From positions 62,001-126,000 of the forward strand of contig DATBIM010000102.1 in NCBI GenBank assembly GCA_036556905.1: a stretch of 64,000 bases of DNA, read 5' to 3'. How positions within the stretch are numbered: position 1 is the first letter of the stretch; each line of letters opens with the position of its first letter. The DNA comes from 40CM-4-69-5 sp036556905 (GTDB lineage: Bacteria > Methylomirabilota > Methylomirabilia > Rokubacteriales > CSP1-6). Under the pieces are notes generated by a model, which saw nothing but the letters and a program-made list of their open reading frames with translations, had not been told where the DNA came from and did no database searches. Positions 26,293 to 35,364 of the stretch are shown here, one piece after another. The position numbers and the translations under genes were made by a program.

Positions 26293-27717
26293 ATGTTGAT
26301 GACACGACTGGCTCGCACGCTCGGGGCGCGACCGCTGGGGCATTGGCTGGCCGGCGTCGCGTTGCTGGCCCTGAGCGCCGGATGCCAGGGGGGAGACAGC
26401 AAGGCGTCCAAGCAGGCGCCGGCCCCCCCCCCGCCCACCGTCATCGTCGCCGAGGTAGACCAGAGGACCGTACAGGTTGGCGGAGAGTTCGTGGCGCGCA
26501 CGGAGGGAGTGCCCACCGTGGAGACCCGGGCCCGAGTCCCCGGGGTGCTGGAACAGGTGTTGTTCCGCGAGGGCTCGGAAGTCCGGAAGGGTCAGCGGCT
26601 CTTCGTGATCCAGCAGGACGAGTACAAGGCGGCGCTCCAGTCGGCGCGCGCCCAGCTGGCCAAGGCGCAAGCCGACCTCACCCGCGCCCGGGACGTCTCG
26701 GTCATCGACCGAGCCCGGGCCAACCTCGATCAGGCCAAGGCCGATCTGGGGAGAGCACGTCAGGACGTGGCCCGCTATCGCCCCCTGGCCCAGGCCCAGG
26801 CGATCCCCCAACAGGATCTGGACACGGCGATCTCCCGCGAGCAAGTCGCGGCGGCCGCGGTGGAGGGCGCCGACGCCGCCCTCAAGGACACGGTGCTGAA
26901 CCAGCGCACGGCCATCCAGCTCGCCCAGGCCGCGGTGGAGTCGGCCAAGGCCGCCGTGATCCAGGCCGACCTGAACCTCAAGTACACCGTGGTCGAGGCG
27001 CCGATCACTGGGATCATCAGCAAGCTGGCGGTCGATACGGGAAACCTCGTCGGCAAGGGAGAACCCACGCTCCTGGCCACCGTGTCGGCGATCCACCCCA
27101 TCTACGTGGACTTCTCGATCGTCGAGGCGGACTACCTCCGGCTGGTCAAGCGCGAGCCCGGGCTCGGCCGCGGCGAGGTGCCCCGGGACCGCGCGCCCAC
27201 GCTCGAGCTGCTCCTGGCCGATGGCAGCGTCTACCCGCACAAGGGCCAGACGATCTTCGTCGACCGCGCCATCGACCCGAAGACGGGCACCATCCAGGTC
27301 CGGGCGGAGTTCCCCAATCCCGAGCGGGTACTGCGCCCGGGTCAGTTCGCGCGGGTGCGCGCCATCACCGAAGAGGTGCCCGATGCGATTCTGGTTCCCC
27401 AGCTCGCCGTGCAGGACCTCCAGGGCGCGAAAACGGTGCTGGTGGTCGGTGAGGGTGACAAGGTCGCGCTGCGGACCGTGACCCTGCGCGAGGCCTATCA
27501 GCAGTTCTACATCGTGACGGCCGGGCTCAAGCCCGGGGAACGGGTCATCGTCGAGGGGATCCAGAAGGCCCGACCGGGGATGCAGGTGAAAGCCGAAGTC
27601 AAGCCCGCCACCGACGGGAAATCGGGTCCAGCTCCGCCGCCCGCGCAAGCCACCTCGCCGGACGCGGCCCCGCCGCCGGCGGCATCGCCTCCGGGGAAGG
27701 CGGACAGCGGGCGCTAG
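26293..27717 (+). CDS. RND efflux periplasmic adaptor (membrane fusion protein)
   Basis: A 474-residue lipoprotein adaptor of the AcrA/MexA type. GGGAGG lies 4 bases before ATG 26293; ATG 26299 is also possible. The signal ends LSAGC. Then come a lipoyl/barrel-sandwich half (VPGVLEQVLFREGSEVRKGQRLFVI), a long coiled-coil hairpin (about 95-210), the second lipoyl half (VVEAPITGIISKLAVDTGNLV), a beta-barrel and a Pro/Ala-rich tail. It bridges the inner-membrane pump and the outer-membrane factor encoded next. Divergent from the decarboxylase, sharing the gap with palindrome site 3. Confidence 0.92.
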   Translation: MLMTRLARTLGARPLGHWLAGVALLALSAGCQGGDSKASKQAPAPPPPTVIVAEVDQRTVQVGGEFVARTEGVPTVETRARVPGVLEQVLFREGSEVRKGQRLFVIQQDEYKAALQSARAQLAKAQADLTRARDVSVIDRARANLDQAKADLGRARQDVARYRPLAQAQAIPQQDLDTAISREQVAAAAVEGADAALKDTVLNQRTAIQLAQAAVESAKAAVIQADLNLKYTVVEAPITGIISKLAVDTGNLVGKGEPTLLATVSAIHPIYVDFSIVEADYLRLVKREPGLGRGEVPRDRAPTLELLLADGSVYPHKGQTIFVDRAIDPKTGTIQVRAEFPNPERVLRPGQFARVRAITEEVPDAILVPQLAVQDLQGAKTVLVVGEGDKVALRTVTLREAYQQFYIVTAGLKPGERVIVEGIQKARPGMQVKAEVKPATDGKSGPAPPPAQATSPDAAPPPAASPPGKADSGR

Positions 27718-27721
27718 CGCC

Positions 27722-30700
27722 GTGGCCGACTTCTTCATCCGCCGCCCCATCGTTGCCATCGTCATCGCCATCCTCACCGTGCTGCTCGGGACCTATTCGC
27801 TCCTCCGGCTCAGCTTCGAACAGTACCCCTTCCTGGCCCCACCGACCATCCGGGTCACCGCCAACTATCCAGGCGCTTCGGCGGTGGCGGTGGAGCAGTC
27901 CGTGGCCACCCCGATCGAGCAGGAGGTCAACGGCGTCGATCGGATGATCTACATGAAGTCGTCGAACACCAGCGATGGCCGCATGCAGCTCGACGTCAAC
28001 TTCGAGGTCGGCGTCGACCAGGACACCGCCAATGTGCTGACCCAGAACCGGGTCTCGTCGGCCCAGGCCCGCCTGCCCCAGGAGGTCGTGGCCCAGGGCG
28101 TCACCGTGAAGAAGCAGAGCCCCAGCATCCTCATGCTGATCTCCCTCTATTCCCCCGGGGGCAGCTACGACGCGAACTTCCTGATCAACTACGCCTCGAT
28201 CAACCTGCGTGATCAGATTCTGAGAATTCCCGGCATCGCCCAGGTCGATCTCTTCGGCGGCACCGACTACGGCCTGCGCATCTGGCTCCGCCCCGACAAG
28301 CTCGCCAAGCTGGGCCTGACCCCGTCCGACGTGATCTCGGCGATCAAAGAGCAGAATCTCCAGGCGCCGGCCGGCCGGATCGGGCAGGCGCCAACGCCCG
28401 CCGATCAAGCGTTCACCTTCACGGTGAGCGCGCCGGGCCGCCTCGTGACCACCGAGGAGTTCGAGAACATCATCATCCGCGAAGCCGCCACCGGCTCGCC
28501 GGTGCGTATCAGGGATATCGGGCGCGCCGAGCTCGGCAGCCAGGACTACAACTCGTTCGGCCGGCTGAACGGCAAGCCCTCCGGAGCGATGGCGGTCTAC
28601 CTGCTCCCCGGCGCAAACCAGCTCAAAGCGTCCGAGACGATCTACCACACCATGGCCACAGCCAAGGGGTTGTTCCCGCCGGATCTCGACTACACGATCG
28701 TTTACGACACCACCCCGGCGGTGGAGGCCTCCATCCACGAGATCGTGAAGACCTTCGTGGAGGCGCTGATCCTCGTCACGCTCGTCGTGTTCATCTTCCT
28801 CCAGAATCTGCGGGCCACGATCATTCCGCTCCTGACGGTGCCCGTCTCGATCGTGGGCACCTTCATCTTCTTCCCGCTCCTCGGCTTCTCGGTCAACACG
28901 CTCTCGATGTTCGGCCTGGTGCTGGCCATCGGCATCGTGGTGGACGACGCGATCGTCGTCGTCGAGGCGGTCATGCACCACATCGAGCACGGCATGGCCC
29001 CGCGCGAGGCGACGGTACAGGCCATGAAGGAAGTGTCGGCGCCGGTGGTGGGGATCGCGCTCATCCTGTCGGCCGTGTTCATCCCCGTCGCCTTCCTCGG
29101 CGGCCTCACCGGGCAGATGTATCAGCAGTTTGCGCTCACCATCGCTATTTCGGTGCTGCTGTCGGCCTTCAGCGCTCTCTCGCTGTCGCCCGCGCTCTCC
29201 GCCATGCTCCTCAAGCCCGCCCGCGCTCCCCGCGGCCCGCTCGGCGTGTTCTTCCGCGGATTCAACCGGGTGTTCGACACCGCAACGAAGGGCTACGTCG
29301 GCGTGTGCCGGATTCTCATCCGGCGCGCGGTGGTCACGGTCCTGGTGGTGGGGGTGGTGGTGGTCGGGGTCGGCCTGCTCGGCCGCGCCCTGCCCGCCGG
29401 GTTCATTCCGGAAGAGGATCAGGGTCTGTTCGGCGTCAACGTGCAGCTCCCGCCGGCGGCCTCGCTGGAGCGGACGAGCGCCGTGCTGCGCCGGGTCGAG
29501 GAGATCCTCGCCAAGGTCGAGGGGGTTGATTCCTATCAGACGATTGGCGGCTATGGCGCCGTTACCAGCACCTACCAGCCAAACTTCGGGAGCATCTTCG
29601 TTCGCCTCAAGCCGTGGGAGGAGCGGCATGAGGAGGCGCTACACGTGAGGGGCATCATGGCCCGAATGCAGCGGGAGCTGGCCGCGATCCCGGAGGCCGT
29701 GGCCTTTCCGTTCAACATCCCGACCATCTCCGGCTTCGGCGCGTCGTCGGGCTTCAACTTCCTCCTTCAAGACCGGAGCGGCACGCTGAGCGTGGAGCAG
29801 CTCGGCGCTCAGACGCGAGCCTTCCTGACGGCAGCGCGCGAGCGGCCCGAGTTTGCCTCGCTCTTCACGGCATTCGACCCCACGTATCCACAAGTGAAAG
29901 TCGAGCTGGACCGGGAGAAGGCGCGCACGCTCGGGGTGCCCGTGAACGAGGTCTTCCAGGCCATGTCGGCGGCGATGGGCGGCACCTACGTGAACGACTT
30001 CAACCGCTTCGGGCGTCTCTACCGCGTGTATGTCCAGGCTGACGCCGACTACCGTCGCAAGCCCGGCGACATCGGCGACGTCTATGTCCGTAGCAAGACG
30101 ACCAACACCATGATCCCGCTCTCGACCCTCGTGACCATCACCTCGATTCCGGGAACGGAGCTCACCACCCGCTTCAACCTGCTGCGTTCGGTCGAGATCA
30201 ACGGGGCCCCCGCGCGTGGGGTCAGCTCCGGGCAAGCCCTGGCCGCCCTCGAGGAGGTCTTCCGGCAGACGATGCCCAAGGAGATAGGCTTCGCCTATTC
30301 CTCCCTGTCCTATCAGGAAAAGATCGCGCCCCCCGCCACGCCGACGTTCGTCCTGGCCATCGTGTTCGTCTTCCTGCTCCTGGCCGCGATGTACGAGAGC
30401 TGGCGCCTGCCGTGGGCCGTGCTGCTGGGCTCACCGCTGGTGGCGCTGGGTGCCTTCTTCGGGGTGTGGCTCGCCGGTTACGACAACAACGTCTACGTGC
30501 AGATCGGTCTGATCATGCTCGTCGGGCTCGCCGCCAAGAACGCGATCCTGATCGTGGAGTTCGCCAAGGCCAAGCACGAGCAGGGCCAATCGGTGGACGA
30601 GGCCGCGCTGGAGTCCGCCCGGCTGCGCTTCCGGCCCATCCTGATGACGGCGTTCGCCTTCATCCTCGGAGTTGTGCCGCTGGTGCTGGCCAGCGGGGCG

Positions 30701-30892
30701 GGGGCCGGCGCCCAGAACGTCATGGGCACGGCGGTGTTCTGGGGCATGCTGATCGCTACCGCGCTGGGGGTCTTCCTGATTCCCGGGAACTTCGCCTTCA
30801 TCGAGGGGTTGGGCCGGAAGCGCGCGCCGGCGAAGCAGCCGGCGGCCCCGCCGGAGGCGCCGGCCCCCGTGCCCGGCAGGCAGCACGCATGA
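27722..30892 (+). CDS. RND (HAE1/AcrB-type) efflux pump permease
   Basis: A 1056-residue inner-membrane pump of full family length. It begins ADFFIRRPIVAIVIAIL, the usual first span, and shows the proton-relay pair in GIVVDDAIVVVEAV (two adjacent Asp on TM4) and the second conserved motif GLAAKNAILIVEFAKAK on the C-terminal half. Large periplasmic loops follow TM1 and TM7 as in AcrB. GTG start 4 bp after the adaptor stop; stop overlaps the outer-membrane factor start (ATGA). HAE1-class pumps export hydrophobic or amphiphilic compounds by proton antiport; the specific substrate is unknown. Confidence 0.95.
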   Translation: MADFFIRRPIVAIVIAILTVLLGTYSLLRLSFEQYPFLAPPTIRVTANYPGASAVAVEQSVATPIEQEVNGVDRMIYMKSSNTSDGRMQLDVNFEVGVDQDTANVLTQNRVSSAQARLPQEVVAQGVTVKKQSPSILMLISLYSPGGSYDANFLINYASINLRDQILRIPGIAQVDLFGGTDYGLRIWLRPDKLAKLGLTPSDVISAIKEQNLQAPAGRIGQAPTPADQAFTFTVSAPGRLVTTEEFENIIIREAATGSPVRIRDIGRAELGSQDYNSFGRLNGKPSGAMAVYLLPGANQLKASETIYHTMATAKGLFPPDLDYTIVYDTTPAVEASIHEIVKTFVEALILVTLVVFIFLQNLRATIIPLLTVPVSIVGTFIFFPLLGFSVNTLSMFGLVLAIGIVVDDAIVVVEAVMHHIEHGMAPREATVQAMKEVSAPVVGIALILSAVFIPVAFLGGLTGQMYQQFALTIAISVLLSAFSALSLSPALSAMLLKPARAPRGPLGVFFRGFNRVFDTATKGYVGVCRILIRRAVVTVLVVGVVVVGVGLLGRALPAGFIPEEDQGLFGVNVQLPPAASLERTSAVLRRVEEILAKVEGVDSYQTIGGYGAVTSTYQPNFGSIFVRLKPWEERHEEALHVRGIMARMQRELAAIPEAVAFPFNIPTISGFGASSGFNFLLQDRSGTLSVEQLGAQTRAFLTAARERPEFASLFTAFDPTYPQVKVELDREKARTLGVPVNEVFQAMSAAMGGTYVNDFNRFGRLYRVYVQADADYRRKPGDIGDVYVRSKTTNTMIPLSTLVTITSIPGTELTTRFNLLRSVEINGAPARGVSSGQALAALEEVFRQTMPKEIGFAYSSLSYQEKIAPPATPTFVLAIVFVFLLLAAMYESWRLPWAVLLGSPLVALGAFFGVWLAGYDNNVYVQIGLIMLVGLAAKNAILIVEFAKAKHEQGQSVDEAALESARLRFRPILMTAFAFILGVVPLVLASGAGAGAQNVMGTAVFWGMLIATALGVFLIPGNFAFIEGLGRKRAPAKQPAAPPEAPAPVPGRQHA

Positions 30893-32283
30893 GGCGCCGC
30901 GGGCTCGTGGCCGCCGCGCTCCTCCTGGGTGGCTGCACGGTCGGTCCCGACTACCAGCGGCCCGAGATGCCGGTGCCGCCCGATTTCCGCGGGCGGGCGC
31001 CGGACGTCCCGGTGAGCGAGCGGTCGATCGGCGACCTGAGCTGGTGGCAGATCTTCCAGGACGAGGCGCTGCAGGGGCTCATCCGCACGGCGCTCGTCGA
31101 GAACTACGATGTGCAGGTCGCCGCCGCGCGCGTGCTGGACGCGCGGGCCCAGGTGACCGTCACCCGCTCGTTCCAGTTCCCCGACGTGAGCGCGACAGCG
31201 AGCGCGCCCTACGTGCGGATCACCGAGGAGCGAGCACCGATCCAGCAAGAGGAAACGTTCAGCCCCCTGGGGACGCTCGATCTCTTCTGGGAGGTCGATC
31301 TGTGGGGCCGCCTGCGCCGGGCCACCGAGGCGGCCAGGGCCGATCTGCTCGCTTCCGCGGAAGTCCAGCGGTTCGTAATCGCCACGTTGGTGAGCGACGT
31401 GGCGACCGCGTACTTCCAGCTCCGCGAGCTCGACCTGGAGCTGCAGATCTCGAGGCGCACGCTGGGGTCCCGGCAGGGCTCTCTCCGGCTCGTGCAAGCC
31501 CGGCACCAGGGTGGGGTGGCGGCCCTGATCGACGTGCGGCAGGCGGAAGTCTTGCTGTACACGGCCGCCGAGACGATTCCCGATCTCGAGCGCCGCATCG
31601 CCCAGACCGAGAATCTGATCTCCCTGCTGCTCGGGCGGAGCCCGGACGCGGTGCCCCGGGGCCGCTCGACGGGCGAGCAGCTCGCGCTGGCCCCGCCCAC
31701 CGTGCCCGCCGGGCTGCCGTCCGACCTGCTCGAGCGCCGACCGGACATCCGGCAGGTCGAGAACCAGCTGGTGGCGGCCACGGCCCGAATCGGTGTGGCC
31801 AAGGCCGACTATTTCCCCCGGTTCCTGCTCACCGGCGCGGCCGGGGGTGGCGGCGTGATGCTCAATGGCAACTGGTTCGGCCCCTCGGGGTTGCTGGCGA
31901 TCGCGCCTCAGGTGACCTTGCCCATCTTCAACACGGGCCGCATCGGGGCCAGCGTAGATTCGGCCGAGGCCCGGGCCCAGGAGGCCCTGGTCCGTTACCA
32001 GCAGATCGTCCAGCAGGCGTTTCGCGAGGTCTCCGACGCCCTTGTCGAGCATCGGGGGCGGCGCGAATTCCGCATCCAGCAGGGCTTGCTCGTCGACTCG
32101 CTGCGCGACGCCGCCCGACTGGCCGACATTCGCTACCGCGGGGGCGTCACCAGCTACCTTGAGGTCCTGGACACCGAGCGCCAGCTCTTCGACGCCGAGC
32201 TATTGCTGGCCCAGAGCCAGCGCGACGAGCTGCTGGCGATCGTGCGGCTGTACCGGGCCCTCGGGGGCGGCTGGGCGCCATAA
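30889..32283 (+). CDS. Outer-membrane efflux lipoprotein (NodT/OprM-type)
   Basis: A 464-residue TolC-superfamily factor. ATG 30889 overlaps the pump stop and begins a lipoprotein signal ending LLGGC, followed at once by the family text TVGPDYQRPEMPVP. Two OEP repeats are present (about 60-245 and 265-460), each with a long alpha-hairpin; DLFWEVDLWGRLRRATEAARA and ERRPDIRQVENQLVAATARIGVAKADYFP are diagnostic. Completes the tripartite pump with the two preceding genes. Confidence 0.95.
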   Translation: MRRRGLVAAALLLGGCTVGPDYQRPEMPVPPDFRGRAPDVPVSERSIGDLSWWQIFQDEALQGLIRTALVENYDVQVAAARVLDARAQVTVTRSFQFPDVSATASAPYVRITEERAPIQQEETFSPLGTLDLFWEVDLWGRLRRATEAARADLLASAEVQRFVIATLVSDVATAYFQLRELDLELQISRRTLGSRQGSLRLVQARHQGGVAALIDVRQAEVLLYTAAETIPDLERRIAQTENLISLLLGRSPDAVPRGRSTGEQLALAPPTVPAGLPSDLLERRPDIRQVENQLVAATARIGVAKADYFPRFLLTGAAGGGGVMLNGNWFGPSGLLAIAPQVTLPIFNTGRIGASVDSAEARAQEALVRYQQIVQQAFREVSDALVEHRGRREFRIQQGLLVDSLRDAARLADIRYRGGVTSYLEVLDTERQLFDAELLLAQSQRDELLAIVRLYRALGGGWAP

Positions 32284-32324
32284 CAATCGGCGAGCCTGTC
32301 GACCAGAACCGACGCGAGACCAGG

Positions 32325-33416
32325 ATGCGGTGGTCGATCCACTGGCTCTTGACGGCCATGCCCGTCGCTGCCCTGCTGAACGCCATGGACGCCAGCGCGC
32401 CTGCCGTGTTCTTCTGCGCCGCCATCGGGATCGTGCCGCTGGCGGTGCTCATCGTCCACAGCACCGACCATCTGGCCGCGCGCACGGGTCCGGCGCTCGG
32501 TGGGCTGCTCAACGCGACGTTTGGCAACCTGCCGGAGCTGATCATCGCCATGGTCGCGCTGAGGGCGGGGCTGCTCGAGATGGTGAGGGCTTCGCTCATC
32601 GGGGCCCTGCTGGCCAACTTGCTGTTGGCTCTCGGCATCGCCTTTCTGCTCGGTGGCCTGCGCCACCGTGTCCAGGAGTACAACCCGGCGGCGGCGAGAA
32701 GCTACGCCTCCATGATGCTGCTGGCCGCGGTCAGCATGGTCGTTCCCGGCACCTTTCACCGCTTCCTCGGTGGCGTCGCCCCCCGGCACGCGGCGGCCCT
32801 CGACATCGGGGTCGCGGTCGTGCTGCTGACGGCCTACGCGCTCTACCTTGTGTTCATGCTCCGGACCCACCCGGAGGTCTTCGCTGGAACAGCGGCGGCC
32901 GAGCCGGAGGGCGGCGCGCGGTGGAGCCCGGCGCGGGCCGGCGCGACCCTGGTACTGGCCTCGCTGGGCGCGGCATGGATGAGCGAGATTCTCGTCGGGG
33001 CCGCCGAAGCCACCGGCCACGCGCTCGGGATGTCCCCCCTGTTCATCGGGATCGTTTTGCTGGCCGTGGTCGGTGGCGCGGCCGAGAGCGGGGCGGCGAT
33101 CGCGATGGCCCGCCGGAACCAGATGGATCTGGCCGTCGGTATCGCGATGGGCAGTTGCCTGCAGATCGCCCTGTTCGTGACCCCGGTGCTGGTCCTGTCG
33201 AGCCGCCTGCTGGCGCCCGAGCCCCTGACCCTGGGATTCAGCCGGCTCGAGATCGGCGCGCTGTTCCTGGGCGCGCTGATCGGCGGGCATGTCGCTGGCG
33301 ATGGCCGGTCCAACTGGTACAAGGGCGTCCAGCTGGTCGCTTTCTACCTGATCCTGGCGGCCATGTTCTACCTGATTCCGGCAGAGTCCGCGCCGGCGTT
33401 GGGACGCTCACCGTGA
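32325..33416 (+). CDS. Calcium/proton (Cax-type) cation exchanger
   Basis: A 363-residue membrane protein with about eleven hydrophobic spans in two homologous halves. The paired ion-binding motifs of the CaCA superfamily are clear: GGLLNATFGNLPELIIA in the first half and AVVGGAAESGAAIAMARRNQMD in the second. Cax proteins export calcium (or other divalent cations) in exchange for protons. Its stop overlaps the GTG start of the potassium channel gene, so the two are coupled. Start ATG 32325 is 41 bp after the efflux operon; whether it is co-transcribed with it is unknown. Confidence 0.92.
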   Translation: MRWSIHWLLTAMPVAALLNAMDASAPAVFFCAAIGIVPLAVLIVHSTDHLAARTGPALGGLLNATFGNLPELIIAMVALRAGLLEMVRASLIGALLANLLLALGIAFLLGGLRHRVQEYNPAAARSYASMMLLAAVSMVVPGTFHRFLGGVAPRHAAALDIGVAVVLLTAYALYLVFMLRTHPEVFAGTAAAEPEGGARWSPARAGATLVLASLGAAWMSEILVGAAEATGHALGMSPLFIGIVLLAVVGGAAESGAAIAMARRNQMDLAVGIAMGSCLQIALFVTPVLVLSSRLLAPEPLTLGFSRLEIGALFLGALIGGHVAGDGRSNWYKGVQLVAFYLILAAMFYLIPAESAPALGRSP

Positions 33417-34132
33417 ACAGGCGGCCGACCGATACGGCGATCGCGGCTCCCGGGCTGGGGGCGACGTGGAAGTCGATGCGGTTCCTCCAGCTCTTCGCGT
33501 TCACCATGCTGGCGTTGCTGCTGGTCCCGCTGCAGCTGCGCTTCCGGGTTCTCTGGCTGGTCCTGAGCGCCCTCTATCTCGATGCGGTTCTGGTTTCGCT
33601 GACAGTAGGCGGTCAGCGGGCGCGGCGGCGCTGGATATTCCTGTTCGGGTGGGGCCTGGCGGTGGCCCTGCGGATCGCGCCCATCGCCGAGTCTGATCTG
33701 GCGACTCTGTTTTACGCGACCTCGAGGATCGTGGTAGTCATGCTGCTCGGTGGATGTATCATTGCGACGCTCGACTATGTTCTGCGCGGCGCCGAGGTCT
33801 CCGTCGACCGGATCTTCGCGGCCATCGTGGCCTACATGCTAGCGGGCCTCGGGTTTGCCGCCGCCTATCAGACCATCGCGGCGCTCGCGCCCGAGAGCTT
33901 CGCGCTACCCGCTGGGCCCGACGGACCCGGGGCGACCGAGCTCCTCGAAGTCCAGCTCATCTACTTCAGCTTCGTTACCCTGGCCACGCTCGGGTACGGG
34001 GACATCACTCCGCGATTGCCGCTGGCCCAGATGCTGGCGGTGGTGGAGGCGGTCGCCGGCCAGTTCTATGTGGCCGTGGTCATCGCCTGGCTGGTGAGCG
34101 CCTACGCCGCGCAGCGCAGAGCCGGCGCCTGA
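33413..34132 (+). CDS. Potassium channel family protein (two-TM pore plus extra spans)
   Basis: A 239-residue membrane protein. About four or five N-terminal spans precede a pore loop with the selectivity filter TLGYGD at residues 192-197, in the context FVTLATLGYGDITP, and a final inner helix. No cytoplasmic RCK or cyclic-nucleotide domain follows. GTG 33413 overlaps the Cax stop (GTGA). Inferred to conduct potassium across the inner membrane; coupling to an adjacent cation/proton exchanger suggests cation or membrane-potential homeostasis. Confidence 0.9.
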   Translation: MNRRPTDTAIAAPGLGATWKSMRFLQLFAFTMLALLLVPLQLRFRVLWLVLSALYLDAVLVSLTVGGQRARRRWIFLFGWGLAVALRIAPIAESDLATLFYATSRIVVVMLLGGCIIATLDYVLRGAEVSVDRIFAAIVAYMLAGLGFAAAYQTIAALAPESFALPAGPDGPGATELLEVQLIYFSFVTLATLGYGDITPRLPLAQMLAVVEAVAGQFYVAVVIAWLVSAYAAQRRAGA

Positions 34133-34142
34133 CGGGCTCGAG

Positions 34143-35345
34143 ATGAGCCGCACCCTGATCTCCTCGGCGATCCTGTCGGAGCCGGGGGACTTCTCCCTCG
34201 TCCTCGGCGGTCCCCTGTATCAGCTCTGGCGCCGAGCGCACGCCGCCGGTCCCGCCATGGAGCTCGTGGGCCGCCGCGTGATCGGCATCTCGCTGCTGGC
34301 CTGGCTGCCGCTGCTGGTGCTGACGGCCGTCGAGGGCCGCGCGATGGGGGCGACGGTGCCCGTGCCCTTCCTCTACGACCTCGAGGTGCACGCCCGCTTT
34401 CTGATCAGCGTCCCGCTGCTCCTTCTGGCCGAGGTGATCGCCCATCAACGCATCCGACCGCTGGTTCGGCACTTCGTGGATGCCGGTATCGTCACCCCCG
34501 CGGTCGTGCCCGGGTTTCGCGCCGCGATCGACCGCGCCCTTCGCCTCCGGAACTCGGTGGCCATCGAGCTGCTGTTCGCCGTGGCCGTCTTCGGGTTCGG
34601 CTGGATGCTGTGGAAGGGCCTGGCTGGTGTGACCAGCTCGACCTGGTACGCGAGCGTGGGGCCGGCCGGCAAGAGCCTGACGCTCGCCGGCCAGTGGTAC
34701 GGCCACGTGAGCACCCCCATCTTTCAATTCCTGCTGCTGCGCTGGTATTTCCGGCTCTTCGTCTGGTTCGTCTTTCTGCGGCGGGTGTCGCGTCTCGACC
34801 TTTCGCTGACGCCCACCCATCCCGACCGGGCGGGTGGGTTGGGGTTCCTGGCCAGCGCCCCCGCCGCCTTCGCGCCCGTGATTCTGGCCCAGAGCACCTT
34901 TCTCGCCGTCTTCATCGCCGTGCGGATCCTCTTCCACGACGCGGCCCTGCAGGCGTTCCAGTACGAGATCGCCGCCTTCGTCGTCCTCCAGTTGCTCCTG
35001 GTGCTGGGACCGCTCTGCGTGTTCTCTCCTGCGCTGCTGGCGCTCAAGCGGCGCGGCCGGCGCGAGTACGGCGCCCTGGCGACGCGCTACACCCAGGAGT
35101 TCCACCAGAAGTGGATCGGCGGGGCCGCCCCACCCGGCGAGCCCCTGGTGGGGAGCGGCGATATCCAGTCCCTCGCCGACCTGGCCAACAGCTACGAGGT
35201 GGTGCGCAGCATGCGCGCCGTGCCATTCGCGCGCGACGCGGTCATCCAGCTGGCCGTTCCCGCTCTGATTCCGTTCGCCCCCCTGTTGCTCACCGTGGTG
35301 CCGGCGGACCAGATCCTCAAGAGCCTGCTGGGAATGCTGCTCTAG
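34143..35345 (+). CDS. Integral membrane protein of unknown function
   Basis: A 400-residue protein with about six to seven hydrophobic spans (near residues 45-65, 85-105, 140-160, 195-220, 240-265, 275-300 and 370-390) and a charged N-terminal region (SGPLYQLWRRAH-like). The cytoplasmic or periplasmic segment around 305-365 contains RREYGALATRYTQEFHQKW and a conserved-looking SLADLANSYEVVRSMRAVPF. No transporter or enzyme motif is recognised. It lies 10 bp after the channel gene and probably belongs to the same transcript. Confidence 0.75.
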   Translation: MSRTLISSAILSEPGDFSLVLGGPLYQLWRRAHAAGPAMELVGRRVIGISLLAWLPLLVLTAVEGRAMGATVPVPFLYDLEVHARFLISVPLLLLAEVIAHQRIRPLVRHFVDAGIVTPAVVPGFRAAIDRALRLRNSVAIELLFAVAVFGFGWMLWKGLAGVTSSTWYASVGPAGKSLTLAGQWYGHVSTPIFQFLLLRWYFRLFVWFVFLRRVSRLDLSLTPTHPDRAGGLGFLASAPAAFAPVILAQSTFLAVFIAVRILFHDAALQAFQYEIAAFVVLQLLLVLGPLCVFSPALLALKRRGRREYGALATRYTQEFHQKWIGGAAPPGEPLVGSGDIQSLADLANSYEVVRSMRAVPFARDAVIQLAVPALIPFAPLLLTVVPADQILKSLLGMLL

Positions 35346-35364
35346 CGTGAAAGGAGCGAGAACC

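Noticed and set aside
27599..29629. 676-codon open frame antisense to the RND pump
   Set aside because: The pump on the plus strand is unambiguous; the antisense product is His/Asp/Arg-rich with no recognisable fold.
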